A DNA stretch of 64,000 bases from Pelargonium x hortorum (taxonomy: Eukaryota; Streptophyta; Magnoliopsida; Geraniales; Geraniaceae): assembly GCA_036897525.1 (NCBI GenBank), contig JAYMTJ010000009.1, positions 1 through 64,000 of the forward strand, written 5' to 3'. Below are positions 26,145 through 38,867 of the stretch, piece after piece (within the stretch, counting starts at the first letter, position 1; each line of letters begins with the position of its first letter). Below the pieces are notes generated by a model. The model was not told where the DNA came from, searched no databases, and worked only from the letters and a program-made list of their open reading frames with translations. The position numbers and the translations under genes are program-made.

Positions 26145-29100
26145 GTAGAGTAAATAAATGGATCTTAGGGTTTTAGAAGAAATTCTAAGGCAGTTTTAGC
26201 AACTTATATCAAGAGTTAATAAGGGCTCCTGTATTTTTCTACGTTTTTTCAGGATTTGCTTCGCTTTTCCCTCGGTTCATTACTGGGTTTTAGTAGAGTC
26301 GAAAAGCCAAGCTGCATCGCACATTAAAATAGCTACGTAAGGAACAAGCTCCTTTCGAAAGAGGCTCTGTTTATCTTTTGTACGGTAAATTATAGGTTTG
26401 GCTTCAGCGCTCAGTAATTCTGGGGCCGTTGTAAATAGGCATTGGTTCTAACCCTTCACGTGGATTTTACCTGAGTAAAGACCCGGATTTTCACAAGACT
26501 AGCAACTGTATAGAATTCGAGTAGCTTAACCAGGGTAGAGATTCCTTTTCTTAATTTTAGGGGTATAAATTCATAAGTATATAACCAGAATTTGTTCCTC
26601 AATATTGAAATACTCGTAAACAGTATACAAAGGCCCGCAGAATAGCAACAAGAGAGTAGGTCCCCTGTGTAGTTACAGTGTTCAAAAGGATTTCCGCTTG
26701 TTAAGTACGCTTCTCAATCTAGGAGTGCTCAATTCCTAAATACTGATAAAGTCAAGTCATTTCTAAGGTTATATACATTAATAGAAAAGGAACTCCATCC
26801 ACAGCCTCTATGCCACTACTAACCAGCGCTTTGGAAGACTCTTAAGAAAAAATCTCTGTCTATTTATTAAGGAAAAACTCCTTATAACTTATAGAAAAGG
26901 TTAATATTTGTTTGTAGAAATTCTTTCTCAAAACGTAAATTAGGTTCTTCCCATCTCAAGTTCAAGTTAAGGAGGCTCTCTTTTTTATATACTTTTTGGT
27001 CCCTTCGATCTACTCTCAATTCCTTTCTTAAGTATGATTTGACTTATAGTGGAGGATATTAAACTTAAAATAAAAGGACGCCTATATAATGAAATAATTA
27101 ATGAAGACTCAAATTTGCGGAAATCTTTCTAATTTTTTATTTTATCTCTTAGAAAAGTGGGAACCCTGGGGTATATAGACGGAGGAAAGGAGCTCGTTTA
27201 ATTGTGAACAGGTATTCTTGGACTTACTAAGCAGATTAGAAACCTGGCGGTGTTTTGTTGTTTCAAAGGGGGCTAATTTAGTCTAGCGGCTTGAGAGGCT
27301 CTAAGAATTTCAGGAACACATGAATCTAACTCTGAAATTGCCTCCTAGTCAGTAGTAACCTATTTTCTGTGCCAGTAACGCTTATATTATATGTGATGGT
27401 ATAGCTGGAGTTGTATACGGATTCCCTTAAATTTTCAAATATGCCTTTGCTTTTTAGCTTGTGCTTTCATAGTCGGGAAACCTTGCCAGTCCCTTATGGA
27501 ATGGAGCATTAAAGCAATTAAAATCCTCTAAGAAGTACTTTTGGTACCAACAAATTAAAGAAGCTGCCATTATTTATACGTTCAGTTTATAAATAATTCT
27601 TACTCTGGATTTTTTCAAAGTAGAGATCTAAATCAACATAGAAGGGGTTGAAGCCTCGTTATATAAGCAAGAATTCCCTCAAAAAAAAGAAAAGCGCCGG
27701 ATTGCTTTTCGTTAGAGTCTGTAGGTTATACTTCTCCTTATTCTAGAATTCCTCATCAATTCAATTACTGTTGAATTTTGTCAAAGATGTCACTTTTTTT
27801 AAGACAGGTTAAACTCTTCACTTTCGAGGATTAATAACTTGATGTAAGCAAAGTTGAGTATGACATACCTTTATTCTAAAAGAGTGCTCAGGAATATAGC
27901 CAGTAAAAAGTCTTTTGGAAGGATTAGTTTATCTTAAATGTTTTCGTTTCAAACCCTAGATGTCCTGGCAATTGTTCAGAAAAGCAGGGGTCTTAATACT
28001 TGAGTATTAACTCCAGGTCTAGATGTAAATCTAGAGGTTCCACGTTAAATTGAAATCAAGGAAGTCAGTTGTGCAGTTCAGTAAGGTAAAAGGAAATAGA
28101 CATAGAAAAACTTGACTATAGCTTAAAAGCTCATATAAAATAGGATTGGCAAAGCTCTCAATTACTGGAATTGACTAGGGTCATTTAAGAGAGGAAGCGG
28201 CTCTATTAACATGAACGCTTGGATTTGTGATTGTTTTTTACTTTAGCTTCTATTTTGCAAGACACAGGTAAATAGGCAATAAGTAGGATTGCTAGATATC
28301 ATAATCTGTTAGGCCATTTTTGGTGTTAAGTATGTTTTTAGTTAACAAGAGAGCCCCTTATGTAGCGGGACCCTACCGTTATAAAATAAACGAGAGTTAA
28401 GTTTCCGCAAAATAGAGTCAATTCCAGTCTTTATACTTACAATCAAGTAAGGACTAAAAAACCACGACTTGAAACAAGGGCTTTTCGATTACGTTGTATT
28501 CCTTGTTGACTTACGGAAGATAAAGTTTTCTAATCGCAATATCTTTAGAGTCAATTAGCTTATAAGAGATTCAAAACAAAACCCTTTTTATTTTTATATA
28601 TTTTTGCTTCTGTGGCAGAAATGTCTAGTCTAATCAACTTGTAGGACTCTTTACCATAAAAATGACTAGACTAACTTATCCGGGCAAAAAAGGGGCTTTA
28701 TAACTAGTAAAGAGAGAAGAAAAATACGTAAGGACTGTAAAATGTATAATTTGATTTTAGGCTAGGTAGGTACTGTCACGTAACGTCGAAATAATGTAAT
28801 AAATCCTAACTCGATGCTTTTTAGCACAAGTACACCCTTTTAGAAATAAAACTAGTAAGTGCCTTTCGGAATAAGCATAAGTAGTACCGCTTAGTCTTTA
28901 AAATATTAGCCTTTACTAAATTCTGCATTAATTACCTAGTGGTAAAAACTCTATGAGTTAAGATAAGACCCACTTTATAAATAGTAAAGCAACTTCGCAA
29001 GCCAATAAAGAATAAAGGAACTTTTTGCACCGTATTAGGCCTGGGTTTTCTATAAGAGACTCCCAGACTAAAGAAATAAGAGGGGTTCCGTAATGAGGCT

Positions 29101-29846
29101 CTTTTGGGATATTTTAATTACTTGTTACACTTATGTACTACATATCGCATCCTTGCAGAATCTAAGAAAGCGAATAAGGACCCTAAAAAGAAAAAGAGAT
29201 ATTTGCTGCAAAGAAAAGAGAAAGCGCCGTTACTACCATTCCCAGTATAGGCATATCCGAAATAAAGATATAAGAATAGTCCAACTCCAATAAGAAAAAA
29301 TCTAATATTTATTAGTATTAGGGGATTCTATAAAGTTCTATGCAACTCCCCTTATCGAAACTAAATTAAGATTTCTGTTTTCTTCTAAAAGGATGTATCC
29401 TCTAGTACTTTGGACAAGGAATACTTAATCTAGAAACTGTCCAGATTTCAACTAGGATCGCAGGATAATTTAAAAGTTGAATTTATACTAAGAATGATAA
29501 GTTACGATTTGAACTCATGCGCGCCCCTTCAATTGTACTTTGACTTAAACTAGTAGTCTGCTCCTTCCAACATACTATCTATTTCGCTTACGAATCTCCT
29601 GTAAGAGTGCGTATACGTGATAAATTGGTTATCTAAGTGATTTTAACTCCTAATTTGTTTCTTTTTCTAGTTGTTTCAAAGGACTGGACTTGAACAACTT
29701 ACGGAGAATGAAATGAGTGTTTTATAATCCTCTGATTACACTTTCTATTCTAGACATATCTAAAAACCTAAATTCTATTTATATATTACTAGTTTGAGCA
29801 CCCCCTCTTTAGAACCTTGGGTTATAAGTTCTCAAACAAAGACCAC

Positions 29847-29870
29847 TATATATATATCTATATATATATG
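29847..29870 (+). repeat. TA-repeat tract
   Basis: Two (TA) runs separated by a TC interruption, nearly self-complementary and able to form a cruciform. A slippage product without gene context. Confidence 0.7.
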
Positions 29871-31189
29871 CCAGCAAGCTCTCTTATCTATCGTTAATTG
29901 TAAGACTTCAGAGCTATAAGCAGACGGGGTTATCCGTATCGTACTGTATAATGAAAGGTTTTTTTTGTTATCCTTGTTGATAAAGATAAACAAAAAAGGG
30001 GGGATTTGTAATCATGGCTAGGTTTCTAACTCAAGACTTTAATTTAAAGGATACCCCGTTTTGCTATTAGTTAAACGTTTTATTATTAACCTTTGGATTG
30101 TAGAAAGTTAATTAGGAGCATTTATTGCTGTATAAGTATTTATAAATCAAAAAATGTAAAAAGGTATAGGAAATTCTATAACAGTGACAAAGCTAGCCTG
30201 TATATCGGAGACAACTCCTTATATAATGAGCTGTCCTACTTACCTAATATACGTTAAAAAATCCGATTTGAAACAGGTATAAAACACTTTTTTTGTGGTA
30301 AAACTCAGTACCTTCTAGCTTATGAATATAAAAAAAATGGAGGACTATCCCACAACTTGCTGTCTTACTAAATGGAAATCCTTAAAACGCTTACTCCTTA
30401 CCTAGGATAGAACTCCTTCGTAATTGGGTTTGCACGAATAAAAGTTTACTGAAAAAGACTCTAAAATACCTATATTGCGCACAAGGTATACTTTATTTTA
30501 GGGATAACGTCAAAAGTTAAACTGTAGCATTACATTACCCCTTTTAAGAAGATACATAAAACTAGAGGAAAGGGACACTAGGTAATTACTTAAAAGAAAC
30601 TCTTTGACTTTGGCATAAATTAACATATAAAGAAAGACCAGGAGCTCCACTAGGTTTATTCCGAGTTTTCGTTAATTAGAGCGCCCGTACGTTCCTCGCC
30701 TCGAAGTTTTTGAGCGCTGGGCCTATTCGTAGTCAACTCGTTTGGGTACTATTTATCTTGTGGATTTTGACTTTAACTTACTGAGTATTAACCCTTTTAT
30801 GAGCTCTTGTTTTCCTAGTCTTGAAAGCCTTGCTCTTCATACCTGCAATACCTAATCTAAGTCTTAATACCCAGACCTTGTTTCTTACTCTTACTGACTT
30901 TGCGTTTTTTTCTTTTTATTTTTATACCGCTGCCTTACAAAAAAACTTAAAATTACCATTTGAATTCAATACAGGATACAAGAATAGAGATAGAATAGTT
31001 ATCTATCTAAACGATTTTAGTGTGTGAAAGAAAAACTATCTACAAAAGCGAAAGGCATTAACCAAGATTAAGATGTTCTGCTACTACTAGTTTACATATG
31101 ATAGGGCTCCCTTATCTATCCTACAGGACAGGTTACCAGACTAAAAATTAGAGTGCGAATCTAAAAGAAAAATTCTTCTAGGTTTCTAT

Positions 31190-31204
31190 GGGGGGCACCC
31201 CCCC
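31190..31204 (+). other. G6-CA-C7 palindrome
   Basis: Six G, a CA dinucleotide and seven C form an all-G:C hairpin in DNA that is about 65% A+T. TCTAGG lies on both sides (31176-31181 and 31205-31210). It is the densest G+C patch I noticed in the window. Confidence 0.7.
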
Positions 31205-33370
31205 TCTAGGAGTCTATAGGCTGTAAGGTTCACAGAAAAGTAGTTGCTTAAGGGTTGTCAAGAAAAGGATCCCCTTTGAGTTCAGGAATCTTTATTGCCC
31301 GGGGTTTTACTTTACTATTACTAATTTTACAGACTTGGTTTTTTTGTCAGAATAAGGCTGAGTTTTTGACAGTACTAGTTTTTTTTGCAAGGGTAAATAT
31401 AAATAAAGGTAGGAGAACTCTATAAAGCTAAATAGAAGTCAGACAGTTTTCTTTCTGATCTAGTGTAATTTACAAGTCATTTTTTTATTAAAAAAGGGGA
31501 GTCTTCGGTTGCAGATCCTTTATAAACTAAGTTAAGGAGTTTAAAGTAGAGCTTTTGAGTTATTGGATTGTTTTCGAAGTACGAGTTTTGCTAAATGGAG
31601 GTCGAGAGTAAGCTAGTGATACAGAATAAGCTACAGAATCTGAGTCTAGCTAAGAAGAAGTGGTACAAATAAGATAAGGCAAGCATTTATGCTTGGGTAG
31701 GTTTCTTCCACTATCTTTTATTAGAAGTTTAAGCAACAAGGTTTAAGGCACAAGTCCAAGCCTAGGAAATGAAATGGAAAGTTTCGTACACAATATGCTT
31801 TTTTCATTCCCATTCCTATGTATATAATACTCAATACAGAATTGACTCTGACTTTGTTTCTTCTTTAGGAACTTTTCAGCCTACAGACAACCTTAAGAAT
31901 GCATACAAATTTCGGATTATGCCTCAACTCCACTCAAAATAGGAATCTCGCGGAAGTACCTTGGCTAGCACACCTTTCTTTTGCATTCGTAATTAAAAAG
32001 AATTGAAGTGAATTTAGTGGAAGTAACCCGACCAGCTCATCCTTGGTTTTAGTGTTATGAAACTTCACGAAGCACCATTACTAAGATTCCAAAAGCTAGG
32101 TACGAAGTTCTTATTCTTTGTATTGTAGACGGGCACTTTTAGTGAATTCTTACTCTTTCGTACAAGCTGAAGCTTGCCTTACACAGTGTTATCGGCTTCT
32201 TAACCTTAATTATAGGGACCTATTCTTTGAAGTGTACAAGGCTACCCCGTGAATTTACTACTGCTTAAGCATTTTTTGAATCTACTCAGTTGTAAAGTAT
32301 GTTTGGAGTAAGACGAATCTGATACTTTATTTCTTTATTTAAGTTAATCCCACATTTTTGAATCTTTCAAGAGGATCTAAGGGAACAAAGTTCTAATAGG
32401 TTAGAATTCTAAAAGAAACTTAACTCTCAATTCCTACTTAACCTATTCACTTTCTTTCCTAAACCATAAGCACCCTATACTTATCAGCTCCTATCTCGGA
32501 TATCTACGCTAGATTATTAACCCAAAATTGCACTTTAATTAGCTAAACCCTTAATATCCACAATTACCAGGGGTGCCTAAATATCAAAAGTAAGCTCGGA
32601 ATTTCCTTGAATAAAGGATCCCTTATTACAGATACTGGTTCATAGAAAACCTTAGGGCGGAGTCGACAAAAACAACTGACTCAGGTTAACCTATACTTAC
32701 TTCGACCCTTAATAATAAAAGTAACCGAGTAAATAAGTAGGTTAGGAGGGGATAGGAAGACCCTTTCAAAGAGTTAAGCGGTCGAAGGAAACTCCAATAG
32801 GCGAGGTATTGGCTAATAAATAGGCCGAGGGTTCCTAAGGTATCTCGTACTCAATTTCTGTAGTAAACTACCTTGTTCTTTATGAACGAGAAAGTAAGGA
32901 AGTGAATTAGAACCTGAATCAGGATAATGCGAACATCAGACAAAGGGAAGTTAAAGAACAGGTATCAGAATAAGGTAAGGGTGCCTGAACTTGGAAACTA
33001 ACAGACATAATAGAACAAGAAACATCTATACACTCGAATTCTTAACATCTATCTGAACTAGACTCCACAACTCACCTTAAGCCTGTTTCTCTTCACTGCT
33101 TCACTTCTATTCTGAACTGACTAAAAAAGCATGCTGACTGAGTCCACTCTATCTAAGAGGTAAGACTTCCGATCAAGGTATTCTAGTATTCTGTTGACGA
33201 GCCAAGCTATCTCAAACTCAAAGTGGGAACTTTCCGATAAAAATTCTGTATAGCAAGGAGTTAAATAAAGCATAGACCAGGTTATTGTCTTGAGGGTAAT
33301 CCTTTGCAAGTGTAGCTTTAGAGATTGTTGTAGCCGGCGAAGGACTTATTTCCAGTTAGTTTAAACTTTC

Positions 33371-33390
33371 TTTTTATGTGTTTTTATGTG
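33371..33390 (+). repeat. exact 10-bp tandem duplication
   Basis: TTTTTATGTG occurs twice without change. No sequence relation to the other 10-bp duplications, so these are separate events rather than one family. Confidence 0.88.
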
Positions 33391-34830
33391 AAAGATACCC
33401 AATTTGAGATGAGGCAAAACTTCCTAAGAGTGTAAAGGGATGGATAATTCATTAAATAAATCTTGAGTAACCAGACTCCCGTTTATACATCATATTTTTT
33501 AGTATCTAATATACTTGTTAATTCTGTACCTTGTAAGGGACTCTAAAATACACCTGACTTCTCATACTTCTACAAGTTTCTAAACAAGCAGACCGCACCG
33601 CAGCTTTGTACTACATCTCCTAGCAGACTCTTTTTTGCTTAAGTAAGGGAGTAAGCCTATTTACTAAAGGGGTCCTTCAGATCAGAGTAATTGTTTAAAA
33701 TCAATTTGTATGCTGAGTTAAAATACCTTTAGAACTTTTTTTAAGGAGTATCTCTATATCGAGAATTCCATCAGTACTTCTATATTCTTACGGCTCACTG
33801 AGAGTCCTCCGTATTATACCTCTATATCCAAATAAGCAAATGGGTTTGGTCGAATAATGGTAGAAAAGCATCCGTCTTCTAAATATCTGCCTGCTATAAT
33901 AAATAACACTAAGAGTGGAGTAAGCTTCATTTCAATGGATAGGTTATGACCAGACTCCATCTTAAAAAAATTCTAAGGTTCCAGACTTGTGCGCACGGTC
34001 AAAGCATTCTGTCTTGATTGGGTTATATATAGGAATTCTAACAAAACGAGGGGTTAATAAAGGAATCAGTAAAATAAATGACTAGCCCTATTTTCTATCC
34101 AGCCTTTCGATAGGAGTTTTTCTAGAGATTGGGAATAATCTCTATATTAGGAAACTCGGACTTTTGAGACTTTACAATAGCCGCTAACTTTGAATTCTTA
34201 CCATTAAACTGGGTATTTGATATTTGGAATATATAAAAAAGGGAGTTTAACTGCAAGTGGTGGCTATCAGTATCACCAAGACTTTGTTGAATTAATCTTT
34301 TACAGGTAGGTCATATAGAACTATAAGGTATAACTTAACTTTGGTTAGCAGAACGAAATCACTAAGATTAGCCCATTTTTGAGTAGAAAAACATTTGGAG
34401 TCTAGACTAGAAAAAGGGCGGCGAGAGTTAAAAAAAACTAGAGTGGCGTAGTACAGCTTCCTGTGTATCTACTTAAAAAATGCATGTTCAGGAGTCGCAG
34501 GGGGTCTCCTTTACGTCAATCCTCACCTCAAGTCAAGACCGCATGCTGTCTATAGTATATGAGCTCGCATAAGGAAGCAAGTAGTAAATTCAATGTATCT
34601 TTACCAAAGAATAGAACACAGACTCCCTATAATAAAAGAAGTTTCTTACCAGAAGGCTTTCCAATTTAGGATAGATAACCACCAGATCGAGTTAGCCTTG
34701 GGCATTTAGTTTTTATTTCTTAACTTTATTATAGTACAGTGGAGAACTTTTTCTAGATAAAACATCAAGGAGCTCCTAATCAAACAAATTACGTAGGCTG
34801 TTTTCTTTTTACATCATAAATAGGAGAGGC

Positions 34831-34850
34831 CTTTAACATACTTTAACATA
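34831..34850 (+). repeat. exact 10-bp tandem duplication
   Basis: CTTTAACATA occurs twice without change, 1.4 kb from the preceding duplication. Confidence 0.88.
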
Positions 34851-36540
34851 ACAGAAGTAGGCTTTTGTTAACTCTACTGGCACCGGAACCTGCATTTCTA
34901 AAATAAAATGAGTAAATAAGTAACCAGTCTTTTTTTTAGCTAGGCATTAGGAAAGCAAGTTTCAAGTTTGTAGCATAACCTATAAAAAAAAGTCCCTTTT
35001 TTAACTAAGTTAAGAGTTTTCTTTTGACTGCCAAGTTGAGTCCTGTGTTCAAGAAGTAAGTATGTCGAAATTAAGTTACCAGAAGGAGTGGTTTGTAACA
35101 CTCTAAACTAAATGCAATAAAGAAAGAGTTTTATCTTAACCATAGGGTTTCGCTTTTAAGTCACGGATTTAAGCATCGGATATTGGGAATAACAAAGTAG
35201 TAGCTTTCTTAGGTTAGGTGTAGCAGGGTTTTCTAGAAAATTACTATACTGTCAGGTTTTAAGTTTAAAATGAAGTCTAACCTTTAGGAAAAACGCTATT
35301 TAGACACAAGCCCCCTTTTGATCAATTATAAGAGCCTCCTTAAGTTTTACTGAACAGTGCGCTTCCATAGAAAGGCTGTCCTGTACACCCTTGACTAAGT
35401 GTAATTTGAAAAGGGGTATACTTCCTTGTTTACAGATAAAGGAGACTGCGTGCTAAATTAATTGATCAGGATTAGCACTATACCACTTTTTTTCTCAAGC
35501 GAAATGCAGCATAAGTTTTGGTTTTTGCATATGAAAGAAGCTCACTCTTTTGACATAAATAAGGAATTTTGAATGCCAGTTTGAAGATCGCTGAAGCATG
35601 AAGAAGTCCTTATTGTACTCAAGTAGACAATCTTGCACTATCCGAAATTTCCCATATTTTTTAGATCTTTATACTCAGCGCTTTTCGTATTCTTTGTTAT
35701 TAAGTGAGCCGAGCCCCCCTACTTTCCAGAAACGAGGTGTGTTCTTGGTAAATTTGACTAGATGAAAAGAAAACGGAGAGTCCTTACTTAAACGTTATTC
35801 GACCTAGAAATTTCTTACTCATAATAATAAGTCTTGGGTGTAGAATTAGAAAGACCCCTGTTTGTTGGAAAAGTCAATACTGTTTGCCTAGACCGAAGAA
35901 AGGATCCTCGAGCAATTTCAAGATTGTACGGCCATTTAAATACGTTGCGGGTTTGGGTATCTCTGAGGTGGGTTCCATAATACAAGAATTTTAGCCAATT
36001 GTAAGAGACTTTACTTCAATTTTGTTCAGAAAAGCAGGCATATGTATGCATATCAGGACTACATTTTTTACAGGTAATTAGATTAGACCGGTTTAGCCCC
36101 ATTATCCTAAGATTAAGTTCCTTACACCCTTTCTTGTATTCGACTTTCTCTTCTTCCAGTATTTTATTTAGTAGCAAAATCCAAATGATTCATGTGTCCC
36201 TTTAGTTCAGTAAAAACTTGTATTTACAATTTCCTTGACCAAGAAAAAAAAGACTCGTAAGATAAGAGATAGCAAAAACTAACTTAATTTGTTTGTATAT
36301 TTGGGCTCTAGATTTGGATTCCGGGCAGGGTACAGAAGAGGCAGCCTCTTAACCTAGATTAGGACTTGGAAAAGCCAAAAAATTTCTTGTACTTTAAACT
36401 AAAAATAAGAAAAGCCTTTCCTTATCCTTAAGAGTTTTAATACCTTTATTTGCTCTGGACTAACTTAAACGCGATATAGTAGAACCTCTCTTAAATAAAG
36501 GACAGTGATAAAGAGATCTAGACTCGCTCTTTGATTATAC

Positions 36541-36560
36541 TCTTTAAACTTCTTTAAACT
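36541..36560 (+). repeat. exact 10-bp tandem duplication
   Basis: TCTTTAAACT occurs twice without change. It contains the palindrome TTTAAA. Confidence 0.88.
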
Positions 36561-37728
36561 TATAGAAGCCTCTCTTAATTAACTGCAGTATATTCTAAGA
36601 AATAAAATAACAAGTACTTAAATTCCCCTCAAAAGCTATGAATTCCTGTGACCTAAATCTCTCTTTAGGGCCTCAGATCCCTATATTTTACATGCTTTTA
36701 CGGCCCGAACCACTCTTAACCCGGCTAGAAATTGCTCTTCAGTAACCTAAGTTGAAAGCCCTTAACTTTAGTTCTTAATAGCCCTTAATTGACTCAAAAT
36801 TTAGACTAATACCCGTTACTATTTATTACAGAATTCCAGTTTATCTAGAGCAGCCCTACGAAATGAAGGAGACTCCCTTTTTGTTTTTCTTACTTAATTC
36901 CAGGGACTCCCCTTTAAATATGCCTATTTCTAAATAGTGCTTCTTTAACTTTTAATTAAATATTTCCTCGAAAAGAAAGTTTTGTAGCATACCGATTCCT
37001 ATATCTAAATCTAAAAAGGCTGAAGGTACGGAAATCCTAGAGGACTCCTCCGACTCCGAATATTTCCAAACTTAAGTATATAGTAAATTCCCAGTACTGG
37101 CAAATGCTTTTCCGGTAAAAAAGAGTACTCAGTCCAAAACCCACAATAACTTTGACTATTCTTTCATTCCTCTTGATTGACAAAAAAAGATTATTCTTAA
37201 AATCCAGGTCAAACTCCTTTTTTTTTTGAAAAGACTCTTGGAAAACGACTCACTTTTCTTAACAGCCCAAAAGAAAGCATAGAAGCTAATGAGGAGTCCC
37301 TGTAGTATTCCCGTTTTTTCGAATGCTCCGCCCAAGTTAAGTTCTTGTAAAATAAAGAATCCTAGTAAGAGAACAAGTCATTTTGGAGGGTTCGTTAGGT
37401 GTTGGTCTTAAGAATTTCTAGTTTAGGACTGATACTGATGAGGTAAAGATCTCACAGTTATAGGCGCTTGAAAGCTGTCTTGAGCTGTTGTCATTAAATA
37501 TACTTTTGGGATTCCTTATTTCAGAAAAGAAAGAGTTTACTACTTCCTTGTTAGAGTATACTTATAACGAAGCTAATCTGTAAAAAAAAAAAATGAAAAA
37601 GATTCGGGATTCAAAAAACGAATTGTAATAGAGCTGCAGTAAAAGACAAACTTTGTATTCTAAAAAAAAGGTTACGGAGAGGACAAGATATTTGTAAGCT
37701 ATTCATTCGTGGGGTTCTCCTTGTATTA

Positions 37729-37745
37729 GGTATTTTTAAAATACC
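37729..37745 (+). other. short near-perfect palindrome
   Basis: GGTATTTT and AAAATACC meet across a single T. Such a tight palindrome favours cruciform or slippage rather than an RNA hairpin. Confidence 0.4.
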
Positions 37746-38430
37746 GTATAGTCTTAGTGTCAGTTAACAAAAGCTTTTTTAGGGACTTCCCCAACCCTAT
37801 TTATCGCTAAAGGTCCCTATAGAAAAAACTATTAAGTTTAGATTATTTTATTATTCCCATACACTAGAAGCTGACTACTAAAAATGAGAGGGGAGCGGGG
37901 CTTTCTAGCTCTCTTTTGGGCTAACTAGATTATTCCTATCTTTTACAGGCATTCATTCTCTTACTTTTTCTAAAGCTATAGGAATATTACGAATAAATAT
38001 ATTAGAGCGTAATTGTTTTTACTTTACTGAGTCAAGGAAAACCTATGTCTTTCGTTTCGATCATCATTTTTTATTTATTATGGGCAGGCGGGGCTTGAGA
38101 GATCTTGCTTTTTTCTCTACTCCCTTATATTATACTATTAGCAGAGGCTGAGATTAATCCCACAGCAGGGCGGTTCAAAAAGGAAGCATAAACAAGTATT
38201 TCTTTCCATTTCAATTATTTGCCTTAAAAAGCCTTTTACTTGTTTAGGAGTTCATAATCTTACTAAAAACCTTACAACTATCTATTAACAAGATTTCCCT
38301 TAGGGTTTTAGATTCACCTTTCTTTAGTACAGATACATAACAAAAAGAAGGGGTGACTCTTTCAAAATTCCCTCATTGCCTTTTTAATTAACAGAGGGAA
38401 GAACCCTATATAGAGAGCATCAATGTACCT

Positions 38431-38466
38431 GACTGTATAGCGAAGGGAGGGAATTGTAAGGTAGTG
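38431..38466 (+). repeat. dispersed GC-rich repeat, copy 1
   Basis: GACTGTATAGCGAAGGGAGG and the following GAATTGTAAGGTAGTG match 61381-61410 with one three-base gap and few changes. Thirteen identical bases (CGAAGGGAGGGAA) are mostly G, so chance is unlikely. GGGAGGGAATCAGTAAG at about 8939-8955 may be a third, partial copy. Confidence 0.5.
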
Positions 38467-38792
38467 TTTTGAGTATACCCGACTTACATTATAACCAACA
38501 ACAGCAAAAGCTAAAGCTTTACTTCATTTACTTACTTGCTTTCCTCAGAAAGTCAGAAAGAGAGGGGCCTTTTTCCCTAGCTAGTAAACTAGTATAGACG
38601 GTAATTAAAGTCTTGTATTAGTATTCAAATGAGTAAGACTAACATTAACATAAGGAATCTAGATCGCAGATAAGGTTTTGGCAAGAGAAATTCAATAGGT
38701 ATTCTATTCTGCCTTTTATAGAGTCAACAGCTGGCAAGACGGATTCCCTTATTCAAAGGAGAATTTCAATTGGACAAATAAAACGTCTATAG

Positions 38793-38867
38793 CTAAATCA
38801 CAGGACTTGAACTCTCGATTTTCTTCAATCCCAAGGCTGCTCTACCGATGAGGTGCAATTTGCTTGT
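38793..38867 (-). pseudogene. tRNA-like remnant, identity unclear
   Basis: Read on the minus strand it has CCTCATCGGTAGAGC, a D arm with three of four pairs, and GAGAGTTCAAGTCCTGT as T arm. The spacing between them is right. The sequence GATTGAAGAAAATC between them could be an altered tRNA-Phe anticodon arm (TTGAAGA loop), but alternative foldings put other triplets in the loop. The acceptor stem keeps about four of seven pairs. Sixteen bases of the T-arm region (38807-38822) also occur near 3.5 kb. Confidence 0.32.

Larger units (their letters stand above)
16825..29846. other. gene-free AT-rich DNA right of trnW
   Basis: A 95-codon frame (16894-17181, minus) lies just upstream of trnW on the same strand, but its product is not recognisable and its length fits chance. 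The stretch holds one 10-bp duplication, one hairpin and the small membrane-span frame at 25953. A purine-rich segment at about 20.1-20.45 kb resembles the style of the 56-60 kb repeat field (GGAAGACAGTCC also near 59768), but no clear gene is present. Confidence 0.55.
29871..38792. other. gene-free DNA with micro-duplications
   Basis: Contains the G6-CA-C7 palindrome and three of the five 10-bp tandem duplications. Frames do not exceed 68 codons. Two T-loop-like stretches just before it (29.50 and 29.69 kb) lack the rest of a tRNA. Nothing else was recognised. Confidence 0.55.

Noticed and set aside
29490-29760. Two T-loop-like stretches (near 29500 and 29690, minus strand)
   Set aside because: No paired T stem, D arm or acceptor stem; T-loop words alone are expected by chance.
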